Positions 54,595 through 64,000 of a DNA stretch of 64,000 bases are shown in pieces. How positions within the stretch are numbered: position 1 is the stretch's first letter; every line of letters begins with the position of its first letter. The position numbers were made by a program, and so were the translations under genes. Source of the DNA: Odontocerum albicorne (Eukaryota > Arthropoda > Insecta > Trichoptera > Odontoceridae); assembly GCA_949825065.1 (NCBI GenBank), contig OX463855.1, positions 36,136,281 to 36,200,280 on the forward strand. The letters run 5' to 3'. The notes under the pieces are model-generated. The model searched no databases and was not told the DNA's origin. It worked only from the letters and a program-made list of their open reading frames with translations.

Positions 54595-54825
54595 AGAAAA
54601 GTAAAAATTACTGCACCTGATCATCCGAGGCAAAATAGAGAGTCGAAGAGGTGTTGGCATGAAGCAAATCTCCTGGCTCCGCAATATACTATACGTGATT
54701 GGATACCATAGTATAAGGAGCGTTGGGGATCTTTTTCGGGCTGCCCGGGACAAAGATGCCTCTTCTCAGGTGATAGTCAACGTTGGAGGAACCTGACATG
54801 ACACTAGGAAGAAGAAGATACATAC
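54595..54825 (+). pseudogene. RTE-type LINE C-terminal end (AAG-tail family)
   Basis: AAAAATTACTGCACCTGATC, GAGGTGTTGGCATGAAGCAA and GATAGTCAACGTTGG match 26630-26860, ending GACACTAGGAAGAAGAAG. It is joined at its 3' end to a reversed copy of another RTE family (54826). Confidence 0.7.
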
Positions 54826-55150
54826 CATCACGCATTATCCATGTCAGAGAAGGCAGAGAGGACAGAGAAACAGACTTTCTTATGTCGACACAGATCCTTA
54901 GCGTCTTCCACATACATACTATACACCTTCTAATTCAACTTCTAAGATATATCTGATTTTCAACGTTTCCTTTTTTAAGAATATAATTTACTTGACACAA
55001 GTATATTTTTTTTGTCTTCTTACACGCCTTCCACTCACACTTGCACTGCATATTTTGTTTTGTTAATCTTTCATCTTTCATTCGTTCTATATTACTCAAA
55101 CCATCTCAGCGTGCTTTTCTTCATCTTAGTCAATACATCAGCCTTAATTA
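54826..55150 (-). pseudogene. RTE-type LINE 3' end, reversed (common family)
   Basis: Blocks GAAGGCAGAGAGGACAGAGA, TCTTCCACATACATAC and CACGCCTTCCACTCACACTT align with the copies at 3.4, 25.4 and 48.5 kb. Confidence 0.55.
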
Positions 55151-55156
55151 CACATT

Positions 55157-55292
55157 CATGCCTAATCGTAAGACACCTGTCTTTTAGCCCGGGGGTTGCG
55201 GGTTCAATCCCTGTTTGCGTTTATTTAATTTTCTTTTGTAAAAAATATTAATGGCGAGCTTATTGCTGCACTGAAATCTCTTCCAACCAACT
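55157..55292. mobile_element. SINE head (+) joined to inverted SINE tail (-)
   Basis: A forward tRNA-like head with B-box GGGTTCAATCCC (55157-55215) is followed by a reversed tail GGCGAGCTTATTGCTGCACT ... TTCCAACCAAC (55250-55292). The head-to-inverted-tail form resembles the composites at 3.9-4.2 and 13.5-13.8 kb. Confidence 0.5.
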
Positions 55293-55359
55293 ATATAATA
55301 ATTAAGTAGATTAGTGACAATGGCTAGACTACTATTTACCATTTTTTTACATTTACTAC

Positions 55360-55555
55360 TTTGCATTGCACTTATAGAAGAGCTAACGAAGAACGACCCA
55401 GAAGGGGAAGAATCCCAATGCGTTGGAATGACCAAGTGAGAGACGCAACTGGACTACCCTTAACAACTGCCCCTTGAGCCACGGAGTGCAGGGATGGATG
55501 GAGAGGAGTTGTCAGAGGTTATTATGAGAGTCACTATGCTCAGCCATGAGATACA
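55360..55555 (+). pseudogene. RTE-type LINE extreme C-terminus (another lineage)
   Basis: The reading RRGRIPMRWNDQVRDATGLP (55396-55456), then after a stop RDGWRGVVRGYYESHYAQP, matches the 'GRP..RW.DQ(I/V)...TG..L' to 'R..WR..V' ending of RTE-type proteins. Confidence 0.65.
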
Positions 55556-55559
55556 AGTG

Positions 55560-55915
55560 TCATGTTACATCGAAAGTGGCAAAAATTCCAACAAGGCAAA
55601 TGAAAATTTCTTTTGAAATTCCCGAGTCCAGTGAGGAATTGAGAGATCCAATTTTTTTACTGTTTGAATCATTATAATACCAAATATTCTACGCAAAACA
55701 TACATTTCTAACGCATCTATTCTGCTCTTATCACCTCCTTTCAATGCCCAGGCTTCGCTCCCATACATCAAGCTTGGCATTAGCACCTTACTATGTATAA
55801 TAATTTCTGAAAATATTGCTTTTGATTTCTTGTCAAAAACAGTATTAAGTATGACGTTGACTTGGTTTCGTGCAGCAACAAGTCTTTCAATATCTCTATC
55901 TTACCATCAATAAAC
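55560..55915 (-). pseudogene. RTE-type LINE fragment, reversed
   Basis: A 73-codon minus-strand frame reads MLMPSLMYGSEAWALKGGDK then SRIDALEMYVLRRIFGI, the post-RT '(L/M)P.LMYGSEAW......IDALEM..LRR..G' motif. The following text decays. Not functional. Confidence 0.7.
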
Positions 55916-56609
55916 TTCAATTCTTAAAAAAAATATATTAATTAACGTTTATAAGATCGAAATTTATTTCAATCGATAACTGTATATCAAACTTGAAATA
56001 TTCGAAATACAATTTTATGGGATTAAGAAAATATATTTTTGTTACAATTTAAGATTTTAACATATCTGTCTTTCAGAATATTTTATTGCAAAGTGGAACG
56101 ACACATGCAGATGGTGTTTGAGTTTCCAAAATAAAAGCTCACGATATTTGGAGCTTTTGAAAGGAGTGTCAAAAGGTTTCCGCCTCTGCCGAGAGATGGC
56201 AACATAGTGCCACATCTGAAATGAATATTATGAAACAGTAACGTACTCAAGTGTGATTAAATATTATTATATATGAATTTTGATCCTTAATGGAAAGAGG
56301 ACGAATAAATTAAATGTGGTAGATTAGTAAAATATGGTGTTAATGTAGTTATACTTTCATACGATGAAGCAACGTTTTTTTTAATACTTCGTTAGTCATT
56401 ATTTTGTTTACAGTCGTGTATGAAATTAGTGCTACGTTCATTATGACTATGTCGACTATACTTAATTATAATGAAAACTTACTGTGTACGTAGCCAACGA
56501 ACTTTTTCACCAGGCGGAGATTATTAATATATATTTATTTTTAAAATTGTGCAGCACGTGAAAATAAACACTATTTTGAAATTAAGTAAATGCACTTAAA
56601 TTAATGATA
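55916..56609. other. Unassigned AT-rich spacer
   Basis: No feature was recognised. Confidence 0.4.
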
Positions 56610-56611
56610 TA

Positions 56612-57400
56612 TTGGGTGTTAACATAAGTTCTGTCCGTTTTTTTCCAATTTAAAAATGAACACGAAAAGTAAAACAAAATGGTAAAGGTTATACGTCATT
56701 CAAAAGAAAATTTTTTGTTCTATAAGATATTGTGTTTGCTTTTACGTTACATATATTATTTAATTTGATTACAAGCCTTCAAAATGGAATGTCAAGTAGA
56801 CGAAAGTGAGCATTTTCGACACCTCCTTCTGTTCGCGTTCAATCGAGAAAATAAAGCTGCCAAAGCTATTCGCGATATTTGCGAAGTGTACGTTGAAGAT
56901 GCTAGGAATAAAAGGACAGCTCGTCGATGGTTTTTGCGTTTCAAAGACGGAAATTTCGACTTGAAAGACATGGAACGTTCCGAACGACCAGTGGACTTCG
57001 ATTAGGACCTCTTAAACCATATTATTCATGAAGATCCCCTTCGACCCACCGTAGAATTGGCTGAGCAGATGAACTGTAGTCACATGACTGTATACCATCA
57101 TCTTAAATCAATGGGAAAAGTCCAGAAGTTCCACATGTTTTGAGTGAAAACAACAACAATCAATTGTCGAACGTGAACAGAAGGAGGTGTCGAAAATGTT
57201 CACTTTTGTCTACTTGGCATTCCATTTTGAAGGCTTGTAATCAAATAAAATAATATATGTAACGTAAAAGCAAATACAATATCTTGTAGAACAGAAAATT
57301 TTCTTTCGAATGACATATAATCTTTACCATTTTGTTTTACTTTTGGTGCTCATTTTTAAATATGAAAAAAAAAACGGACACAACTTATGTTAACACCTAA
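56612..57400 (+). mobile_element. mariner-derived fold-back element
   Basis: The termini TTGGGTGTTAACATAAGTT and (complement) TTAGGTGTTAACATAAGTT are flanked by TA (56610-56611 and 57401-57402). Unlike a normal mariner, the complementarity extends ~230 bp inward (56612-56844 against 57168-57400), so the right end is an inverted duplicate of the left end, including the transposase start region. The ~320-bp centre holds the rest of the DNA-binding domain. There is no catalytic domain. Confidence 0.85.
56784..57005 (+). pseudogene. mariner transposase N-terminal (helix-turn-helix) remnant
   Basis: From the ATG at 56784 the frame reads HFRHLLLFAFNRENKAAKAI then ARNKRTARRWFLRFKDGNF and LKDMERSERP, ending at TAG 57003-57005. 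After the stop the second DNA-binding half continues (DPLRPTVELAEQMNCSHMTV, near 57035-57095). This is the paired-type HTH region of mariner transposases ('...R.A...I...FG...' then 'V..W..RF..G.....D..RSGRP'). Everything downstream, including all three catalytic Asp, is gone. Confidence 0.8.
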
Positions 57401-57402
57401 TA

Positions 57403-58059
57403 GTTTGTGCAATAGATATTATAAATACATTTTCAAACTCTGTGTACATTAAATAGAAATATTGCTTCTCTCGTATGCAGACGGCTCTAAAAAGAACTCT
57501 CCAATTTATGGATGCCTTTTGAGAAAAAGGTTACCAATAGGTTGTGTATAGTATGTCACGTAAAGAAGAGAATTCCTAATTATTCTCTCTAATTCTAATC
57601 TCCATATGTATTCGTATTTGTTGTGTCGAGACTTTTTTCTATATATAATACTTCTTAGAAAGATTGACTTAATTGACAAATTTACAATGAAAGCGTGACT
57701 GGGAGTCGTGGTACAGGATAACTGAGAAATGCACCGGAGGATCAAGTGAACTAATTAAAAAAAAGAGGATAAACTGTTGCACTTCATCGTATCTACGTTT
57801 TTTGTGTTTATATTTTTATACCACATTTATTTTTGTATAGTTTGATTATTGATCTTCCAATTTTTAGTTAAATTGTAAATAAATCGTCATAAATTTAAAT
57901 CAGTTTTGATTAAAAACACAACTGTAATTTTTATTTTTGAAATAATTATGCTTATTTTCTTTTTGTTTTAAAATATACATTTGAATGTTTTTTTTTAATG
58001 TTGATGGTTTTATTTTTATAATATATGATGTGTTAGTTCGATTGCTGTGTTCTTCTGAA
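57403..58059. other. Unassigned AT-rich spacer
   Basis: No element or gene was recognised. Confidence 0.4.
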
Positions 58060-58660
58060 TTTTGTACCGTTTTTGTTATTGTAAATAGGTTATTTGTAAA
58101 AGCTGTTGCGTACAGTTTATGTAATTGAAAATAAGCTATTTGTAAAAGCGACTGCCGTTATTTGTAAAAGCTGCTGTGTATAGTTTTATAATTGAAAATA
58201 AGTTATTTGTAAAAGCTTGCTGCCTTTAGTTGTAAAAACTGCTGCCGTTAGATGTAAAAGTTGCTGCATACAGATTTTTTTATTGAAAATAGGTTATTCT
58301 TTAAAGCTGCTGCCTTTAGTTGTAAAAGCTGCTGCGTACAGTTTTTGTAATTGAAAATAGGTTATTTGTAAAAGCTTATGCATATAGTTTTTGAAATTGA
58401 AAATATGTTATTTGTAAAAGCTGCTGCCTTTAGTTGTAAAAGCTGCTGCGTACAGTTTTTGTAATTGATAATAGGTTATTTTTATAAGCTGCTGCCTTCA
58501 GTTGTAAAAGCTCTTGTCGTTAGTTGTAAAAGCTGCTGTGTACAGCTTTTGTAATTAAAAATAGATTATTTGTAAAAGCTACTGCTGTTAGTTGTTAAAG
58601 CATCTGCGCACAGTTTTAGTAATTGAAAATAGATTATTTATAAAAACTTCTGCCGTCAGT
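58060..58660. repeat. Compound minisatellite (TTGTAAAAGCTGCTG theme)
   Basis: An inner ~22-bp unit (TAGTTGTAAAAGCTGCTGCC) and a longer one (GTAATTGAAAATAGGTTATT) alternate irregularly over ~600 bp. Confidence 0.85.
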
Positions 58661-59282
58661 AATAAATAAATAAATAATAAACAGGGAAGATAATTTCAAT
58701 GAGAAATTAAACTTTATTTGGAATTTTTAAATAAAACGTTAACGAATTATTTAAAAAAACATTCATAGTTTTGGAGAAGGCGGACGTATGAAAGCTAATG
58801 AAAAAAGGCGTTTTATTTTTTGTAAATGAACGATATTAAAAATTCCGCATTCGGACTCCGCTCTCAGACAGCGGCCATAACGTTTTTCGTTAAAAACCCA
58901 CCACATTCTCTCGACGCAGATCAGATGACGATGCGACGTATGAATAAAACGAGTCCGTCAATTCGTCTACCGCATTTATAATATTTTAACTTAGACAAAA
59001 TAATGAATTCAGTTTATATTACATTATCAGAATAACAGTACATTATCAGAATAACATTAGAAAATATGCCTAGTCTTGATATTGAATATTCTTTTTCTTT
59101 ATCACGTACTCTATGCTGAGTTTCATGGTCCTCTGTTATGTTTGGAACTTGGCACAACACCTGTCTTCATCTCTCCTAGTCCTGGACCATGTTGAATGCA
59201 GCGTTTAAAGATTACTCTGTTAACTCCTTTATTTATTCGATCGATCGTTGCTGAGCCTTGTAGTTGAGAATTCCCTCGCTTA
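58661..59282. other. Unassigned; GC-richer patch
   Basis: 58850-58970 is GC-richer and complex without an ORF. 59035-59070 has a short duplication (ACATTATCAGAATAACA). Confidence 0.4.
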
Positions 59283-59600
59283 TTCCAACATCAATTAAAT
59301 TGGTTACAAACCAATGTTAGACTCGTTCCGTCGTTAGCATGCTTTAAGAAGTGATTGAAAACAAACTCTTAATTTCTAGTCAGAAATATATCGTGTTTCA
59401 TTCCTGATTTCTCTTCCCTTTCCTTTCATCTCTTCCATTTCCTTTGATTGACGATATCTCACTTTTACTTTTATATGTATATGCCTCAAAATTTCATGTA
59501 ACTTACTTTATTTGCTTTTGTCTGGTTGGTTGGAAGAGATTTCTGCCGGACAATAAGTCCGGCAGATTGTTTTTTAAATGAAGTGTTAAATAAATAAAAT
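59283..59600 (+). mobile_element. CR1-like LINE 3' end (SINE partner family)
   Basis: Matches 40536-40925: TTACAAACCAATGTTAGACT, GCATGCTTTAAGAAGTGATT, a CTTTCCTTTCATCTC tract, and the terminus TCTGGTTGGTTGGAAGAGAT with CCGGCAGATTGT and GTTAAATAAATAAA. The TCCGGCAGATT...TGCCGGA bases form a short stem. Confidence 0.7.
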
Positions 59601-59914
59601 ATGACATTTGCGCACTTAAAGACGAAATACGCTCTCAGACCACTGAAATATGAAAAATATGTACAGTTGCGAGCGCTTTTGTTTGTTAACTTACAAAATT
59701 ATAGATCGATAAATTTCAACGGGAGAAACATTACAATCTAACGCATAAAGTTTGATTCTGTGCCATTTTGTGACCAGATGTAACGCAAAATATCCCAGTT
59801 GAAAGATATACACGTGTTATTAGCATCGATCAAAGCGATTTTATTTTTTTCTTCTTTCAAACTTTTAGCTAATAGTATGGTGACATAGTAAATTAGAGAT
59901 GTTAATACGCTTTC
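59601..59914. other. Unassigned spacer
   Basis: No feature was recognised. Confidence 0.4.
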
Positions 59915-59995
59915 TTCTTTTCTCTCTTTCGAAATTGGGATTATTTGCTCGTACCACGTTTTTCTGGGTCTTCTCGTCGTATTTTCTATACAAGT
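59915..59995 (-). pseudogene. RTE-type LINE short C-terminal scrap
   Basis: The minus strand reads TTRRPRKTWYEQI, the 'GRPRKTW.(D/E)QI' motif of RTE C-termini. Too short for more. Confidence 0.4.
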
Positions 59996-60187
59996 GCCAC
60001 TGAAATGATAGTCCGCGGACCAGTAGTAGTCTTAAACCGTAATCTTATTACGACATAGTTTTTTAAAATTGTATTTCTATGAATTCAATAAAACGATATT
60101 TTCAAAATCTTTTATATTATCCCATCTTAAAAAATGAAGGTGGTCCCTAGGTGATACTGAAAGATACTAGCATATACTGGTCCATAC

Positions 60188-60594
60188 GAGCGGCAGTTGG
60201 TCTCGAGGTACGTTGGTGCGCTGAACCGGAGAAATAATTCGCAATAATTAAATTATATATTCGCAAACATGACTTCCAAAAATGTTAAATATTTGTATAG
60301 ATTAAATATGTTTAAGAATACTAACAAATATTACGAGTATTTTTATTTAAGGGAAAATTCAAAAAAAAAATTAAAGTAAAATTTAAAAAAATATTCCTTT
60401 CAAATTGACCGGCCAAGTTTGCCAATATTACCGGAGCGATCTCCAATACGCACCGGACGGAAACGCAGATTCATATAGGGCAGACAGAGATGTACAGTAA
60501 ACCGTGAGACAGCGATAGTTCTTAAGGAATTCATACAAATATTTCATGTTCCGTTCAGAAGCGCACCAACACACCTCGAGACCAGCCACCGCTG
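60188..60594. mobile_element. hAT-like element with GC-rich termini, second copy
   Basis: Inverted relative of 4687-5011: GGTCTCGAGGTACGTTGGTG at the left, CCAACACACCTCGAGACCAG at the right, and a shared interior (GCAAACATGACTTCCAAAAA). Flanking 8-mers GTCCATAC (60180-60187) and GTCCATAG (60595-60602) differ at one base. It holds an extra CCGG-rich segment (60405-60480) absent from the other copy. Confidence 0.75.
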
Positions 60595-60689
60595 GTCCAT
60601 AGTACTTGTATAGATTATTTTTGAAAATTATTTAGTCTTCACATGTAGCTTATTTCTTCGTCTTAAGTACTGCATATTCTTTCAATGCC

Positions 60690-61322
60690 CATTCTTATTT
60701 AATGTTCTCATTCTGTATTCCATCATGTAATCTTCTCATTCTGTATTCTGCCATGTAATGTTCTCATTCTGTATTCTATCATGCAATGTTCTCATTCTGT
60801 ATTCTGCCATGTAATGTTCTAATTCTGTATTCCATCATGTAATGTTCTCATTCTGTATTCTATCATGTAATGCTCTAATTCTGTATTCCATCATGTAATG
60901 TTCTCATTCTCTATTCTGCCATGTAATGTTCTTATTATGTATTCTATCATGTAATGTTTTAATTCTGTATTCCATCATGTAATGTTCTCATTCTGTATTC
61001 TGCCATGCAATGTTCTCATTCTGTATTCTGCCATGTAATGTTCTCATTCTGTATTCTATCATGTGATGTTCTAATTCTGTATTCTGCCATGTAATGTTCT
61101 AATTCTGTATTCTGCCATGTAATGTTCTCATTCTGTATTCTATCATGTAATGTTCAAATTCTATATTCCATCATGTACTGTTCTCATTCTGTATTCTGCC
61201 ATGCAATGTTCTCATTCTGTATTCTGCCATGTAATGTTCTCATTCTGTATTCTATCATGTGATGTTCTCATTCTGTATTCTGCCATGTAGTGTTCTCATT
61301 CTGTATTCTGTCATGTAATGTT
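60690..61322. repeat. 28-bp minisatellite, ~22 copies
   Basis: The unit GTATTCTGCCATGTAATGTT plus CTCATTCT alternates with a TCTATCATG/TTCCATCATG variant. The mixture of variants suggests repeated local duplication. Confidence 0.95.
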
Positions 61323-61802
61323 TTTTTCCACATATTCTACTCTACGCTTTCTTTTTTGTTTACCTGATTTATTATACTTTTGTCACAAAGTGGATACATA
61401 TTGTAATATTTCAAAAGTTTAAAAGAGAAACAGTTATTAAAAAGGATTTGATATTTCACAATGATAATATCATATCGCAGATGTGAATAATGCTCTATTT
61501 AATATTTATAAAATCATTTGAATTATTTTTACGAGTATCTCATTTGGAGAAACAGAAGTGGAGAATAAAGTGGCATAACACAGGGAAATATTTTCCATTT
61601 TGGGAACAAGCAACAAAAGGCCCACAAAATCCATTATTATTTAATAAACAGGGGTCCAGATTAGCTGCGCGCTCCGTAGGTCCGGCAATTTATATAATAA
61701 TTAATTTCGCAATTAAAATTTGCCGGTTGTAATTCAGAGTTAACCCCTTGGCCCTACTCAAACTCAGAGCTCGGTGTGTTTTATGTGCGTATAGGGAACT
61801 AA
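61323..61802. other. Unassigned; short ORF of unknown nature
   Basis: A forward frame 61490-61732 (80 aa from ATG) is rich in Lys/Trp/Phe with no known domain. It could be chance. Confidence 0.3.
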
Positions 61803-62350
61803 AAAAGTACACGCCATCATTATCATCTGGATCAACGTCATCAATATCTACATCAAAAAAAGTACACGCCATCATTATCATCTGGATCAACGTCATCAAT
61901 ATCTACATCAAAAAAAGTACACGCCATCATTATCATCTGGATCAACGTCATCAATATCTACATCAAATAAAGTACACGCCATCATTATCATCTGGATCAA
62001 CGTCATCAATATCTACATCAAAAAAAGTACACGCCATCATTAACATCTGGATCAACGTCATCAATATCTACATCAAAAAAAGTACACGCCATCATTATCA
62101 TCTGGATCAACGTCATCAATATCTACATCAAAAAAAGTACACGCCATCATTATCATCTGGATCAACGTCATCAATATCTACATCAAATAAAGTACACGCC
62201 ATCATTATCATCTGGATCAACGTCATCAATATCTACATCAAAAAAAGTACACGCCATCATTAACATCTGGATCAACGTCATCAATATCTACATCAAAAAA
62301 AGTACACGCCATCATTATCATCTGGATCAACGTCATCAATATCTACATCA
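61803..62350. repeat. 55-bp minisatellite, 10 copies, 220-bp higher-order unit
   Basis: The unit GTACACGCCATCATTATCAT, CTGGATCAACGTCATCAATA, TCTACATCAAAAAA repeats every 55 bp. Marker variants (CAAATAAAG and ATTAACATC) each recur 220 bp apart, so four-unit blocks were duplicated. Because 55 is not a multiple of three, a forward frame passes through all three readings and stays open for 171 codons. It is not evidence of a gene. Confidence 0.95.
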
Positions 62351-62459
62351 TCAAAAATATTTTCATCAAGATCCATCCCATTGTAATCAATTTATTCTTA
62401 TTAGTATAAATCTATTCAGAATTATTATCAAATGAATAAATGTTCTCAAGATCAATATC

Positions 62460-62986
62460 CACCAAGCAAAACTCGCCTTTAATAAGAAATCAAAGATTTT
62501 CGAATCCAAAAACATGGACCTAAAGCTCCACAAGCAATTGGTCAAAACATATGTGTGGAGTATTTTGATTTATGGTTGCGAGACATGGTGCATAGGCGAA
62601 AGGGATCGAAAAATATTGGATGCCTTCGAGATGTGGATCTATAGACGAATCCTAAGGACTTCCTAGAGATACCACATTACAAATGACAAGGTTCTCAGCA
62701 GGATCGAAGAAACCATGCACCTGCCAAACACCATATCAGAAAAGCGTGCAGAATCGATGGGTCATATGATGTGACATGAAAATCTCCTGCACAATATACT
62801 GAAGGGAATGATTAAGGGATCGATTGGCAGAGGGCGTCCTCGCCGGGAGTGTCTGTAGCAAATATGCCACGATATGGACTGCACCTCTTATACAGAGCTT
62901 AAGAGGATCACTGAGGACCGAGCGGAGTGGAAGAGGAGATGCAGGGCTTTGCTGCTAACCAATCCCCAGAATTGAAACTGAAGAAG
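62460..62986 (+). pseudogene. RTE-type LINE, 5'-truncated relative of the intact element
   Basis: From ~62457 the frame reads IHQAKLAFNKKSKIFESKN, then VKTYVWSILIYGCETWCIGE and ILDAFEMWIYRRIL, closely matching residues ~797-960 of the intact protein at 41756. Three in-frame stops (near 62664, 62773 and 62857) inactivate it. The 12-mer AAGATCAATATC at 62448-62459 and 62987-62998 is a clear target duplication. The 3' end is GAAACTGAAG, with no long tail. Confidence 0.85.
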
Positions 62987-63051
62987 AAGATCAATATCTT
63001 TCACATTATTTTCAACAGGATCAATGTTATTATAATCAACTTATTCTAGAG

Positions 63052-63705
63052 CATAGTTTCCCAATTTTTTTCGCCCCGTAGACCACTTGCCGATTTTTTT
63101 GTTTTCCGTAGACCCCCTGCCTGTCTAATATTGAATTTTCCTAAACTTTTTAACTTCAAATGTATTTTTGAAAGCTGACACAGTACTGTTTACCTTGATA
63201 AGGTTTTTTCTAGAATTGTAAAAAAGAAAAACATGTACAATTTTTATTCATACGTTTATTGAAAATACACAAAATGCAAGTAAATATTTGGCTATGGAAC
63301 GAAACAAATCAAAACCTAGTAAAATTCTTACATTAAATGAATCCACAAATAATACTGTTAATGAGAGGGATGAACCTGATGCTCTGATATCAATGGTTCA
63401 ATATTTGGCTTCAAATTAGTGAGGTATAGTCTTAAGTCTCCACGTTCAGTGATTTGCATTCGATTTCTTTATATAAGTATTTTCTATGTCTAATATAAGT
63501 ATTATGTACACACAATCTGTATAAGGTGTAATAAGACATTTACGGAACGCCTAAATATTGATGATGATCTGCCTAAATGGGATCCGCTCACGTGGACCCC
63601 CATTTACATCTTGTGCGCCCCCAATTTCTTTTCTCGCTGACAAAGACCCCCTGCAAGTCAAAATCGACCCTTGGGGGTCCATATATACCACTTTGGGAAT
63701 CTTTG
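63052..63705. mobile_element. hAT-like element, probable
   Basis: The left end CATAGTTTCCCAATTTTTTT and complement of the right end CAAAGATTCCCAAAGTGGT form ~13-bp imperfect terminal repeats. GTAGACC- and CCCCC-rich patches lie inside both ends, as in the element at 12605. The expected 8-bp duplication (63044-63051 vs 63706-63713) matches at only half its positions, so it is older or the ends are slightly misplaced. Confidence 0.55.
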
Positions 63706-63784
63706 GACTAAATCAATGGTTGCGAAACACGATCTCAAAATCACGCGTTATTTTCAAATTAATAATTAGTACATTTAATACTAC

Positions 63785-64000
63785 ATACACATCATCACGC
63801 CGTTTCCCTGTTGACGTAGACAGAAAAAAGAGAACGCCAGGCTTTCCTATTGCGACACACATCTTTTGCATTTTCTATATTCATACACCTTCTCACTCCT
63901 ACGATTTTTGTTAATTTTTACGTTTTTTTCTTTCAAAATATCGTATTCTGGATCCAACCATCCTTTTTGGTCTCATATTAGAACTGCATATTTGTTTTGC
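63785..64000 (-). pseudogene. RTE-type LINE 3' end, reversed, runs off the window
   Basis: CATCATCACGCCGTTTCCCT, CTTTCCTATTGCGACACACA and CTGGATCCAACCATCC match the copies at 3.4 and 25.4 kb. The remainder lies beyond the window. Confidence 0.55.

Noticed and set aside
60005..60065. Fragment of the small hAT family at 21032
   Set aside because: Only a short GTCCGCG-containing stretch and weak downstream similarity. No terminal repeat or target duplication.
60690..61322. CRISPR-like array
   Set aside because: There are no unique spacers between repeats. It is a head-to-tail minisatellite in eukaryotic DNA.
61748..62263. 171-aa repetitive ORF as a gene
   Set aside because: It is entirely explained by a 55-bp tandem repeat whose consensus lacks stops in the forward frames. 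No start context or non-repeat domain.

Overview
This 64 kb window is AT-rich animal nuclear DNA, most likely from an insect. I see no operon, no Shine-Dalgarno signal, no long host open reading frame, no rRNA and no genuine tRNA gene. Almost everything recognisable is transposable-element DNA or tandem repeat. The families are those typical of arthropods: RTE/BovB-type, CR1/L2-like and Jockey-like LINEs, tRNA-headed SINEs, mariner, pogo-like and hAT-like DNA elements, and a fold-back family that may be Penelope-like. The species cannot be named from the sequence.

The only intact protein-coding gene is the endonuclease/reverse-transcriptase ORF of an apparently full-length RTE LINE (element 41665-44671; ORF 41756-44653, 965 aa). 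It sits inside a ~33-bp minisatellite with array on both sides. A 5'-truncated, stop-riddled relative lies at 62460-62986. At least four other RTE-type lineages survive as 3' pieces.

Layout. 1-7 kb: LINE 3' ends, SINE-like elements, a piggyBac-like end, a GC-tipped hAT-like element and two minisatellites. 7-14 kb: a deleted mariner nested in an RTE LINE, more LINE debris, a degenerate ~55-bp array and an 814-bp hAT element with 8-bp target duplications. 14-20 kb: SINEs, a 136-bp repeat array, Jockey and CR1/L2 pieces and a nearly perfect 89-bp-arm palindrome. 20-29 kb: a minisatellite that grew inside a LINE 3' UTR, a small hAT, a two-scale tandem array, a CR1/L2 LINE carrying two MITEs, and a 125-bp direct duplication. 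29-41 kb: a LINE carrying the fold-back element, deleted mariner and pogo-like elements, and several minisatellites. 41-45 kb: the intact RTE element. 45-56 kb: nested RTE, CR1/L2 and hAT insertions. 56-64 kb: a mariner-derived fold-back element, three large minisatellites, hAT-like elements and RTE tails.

How the parts relate: the tRNA-headed SINEs share their 3' tail with a CR1-like LINE whose 3' ends lie at ~40.9 kb, ~59.6 kb and (reversed) ~31.8 kb. This is the usual sign that a SINE borrows its partner LINE's reverse transcriptase. The DNA elements are all non-autonomous here and would need transposases supplied elsewhere. Several insertions are nested and carry readable target-site duplications, so their relative order can be inferred. 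All identifications come from reading the sequence; no database search was run.
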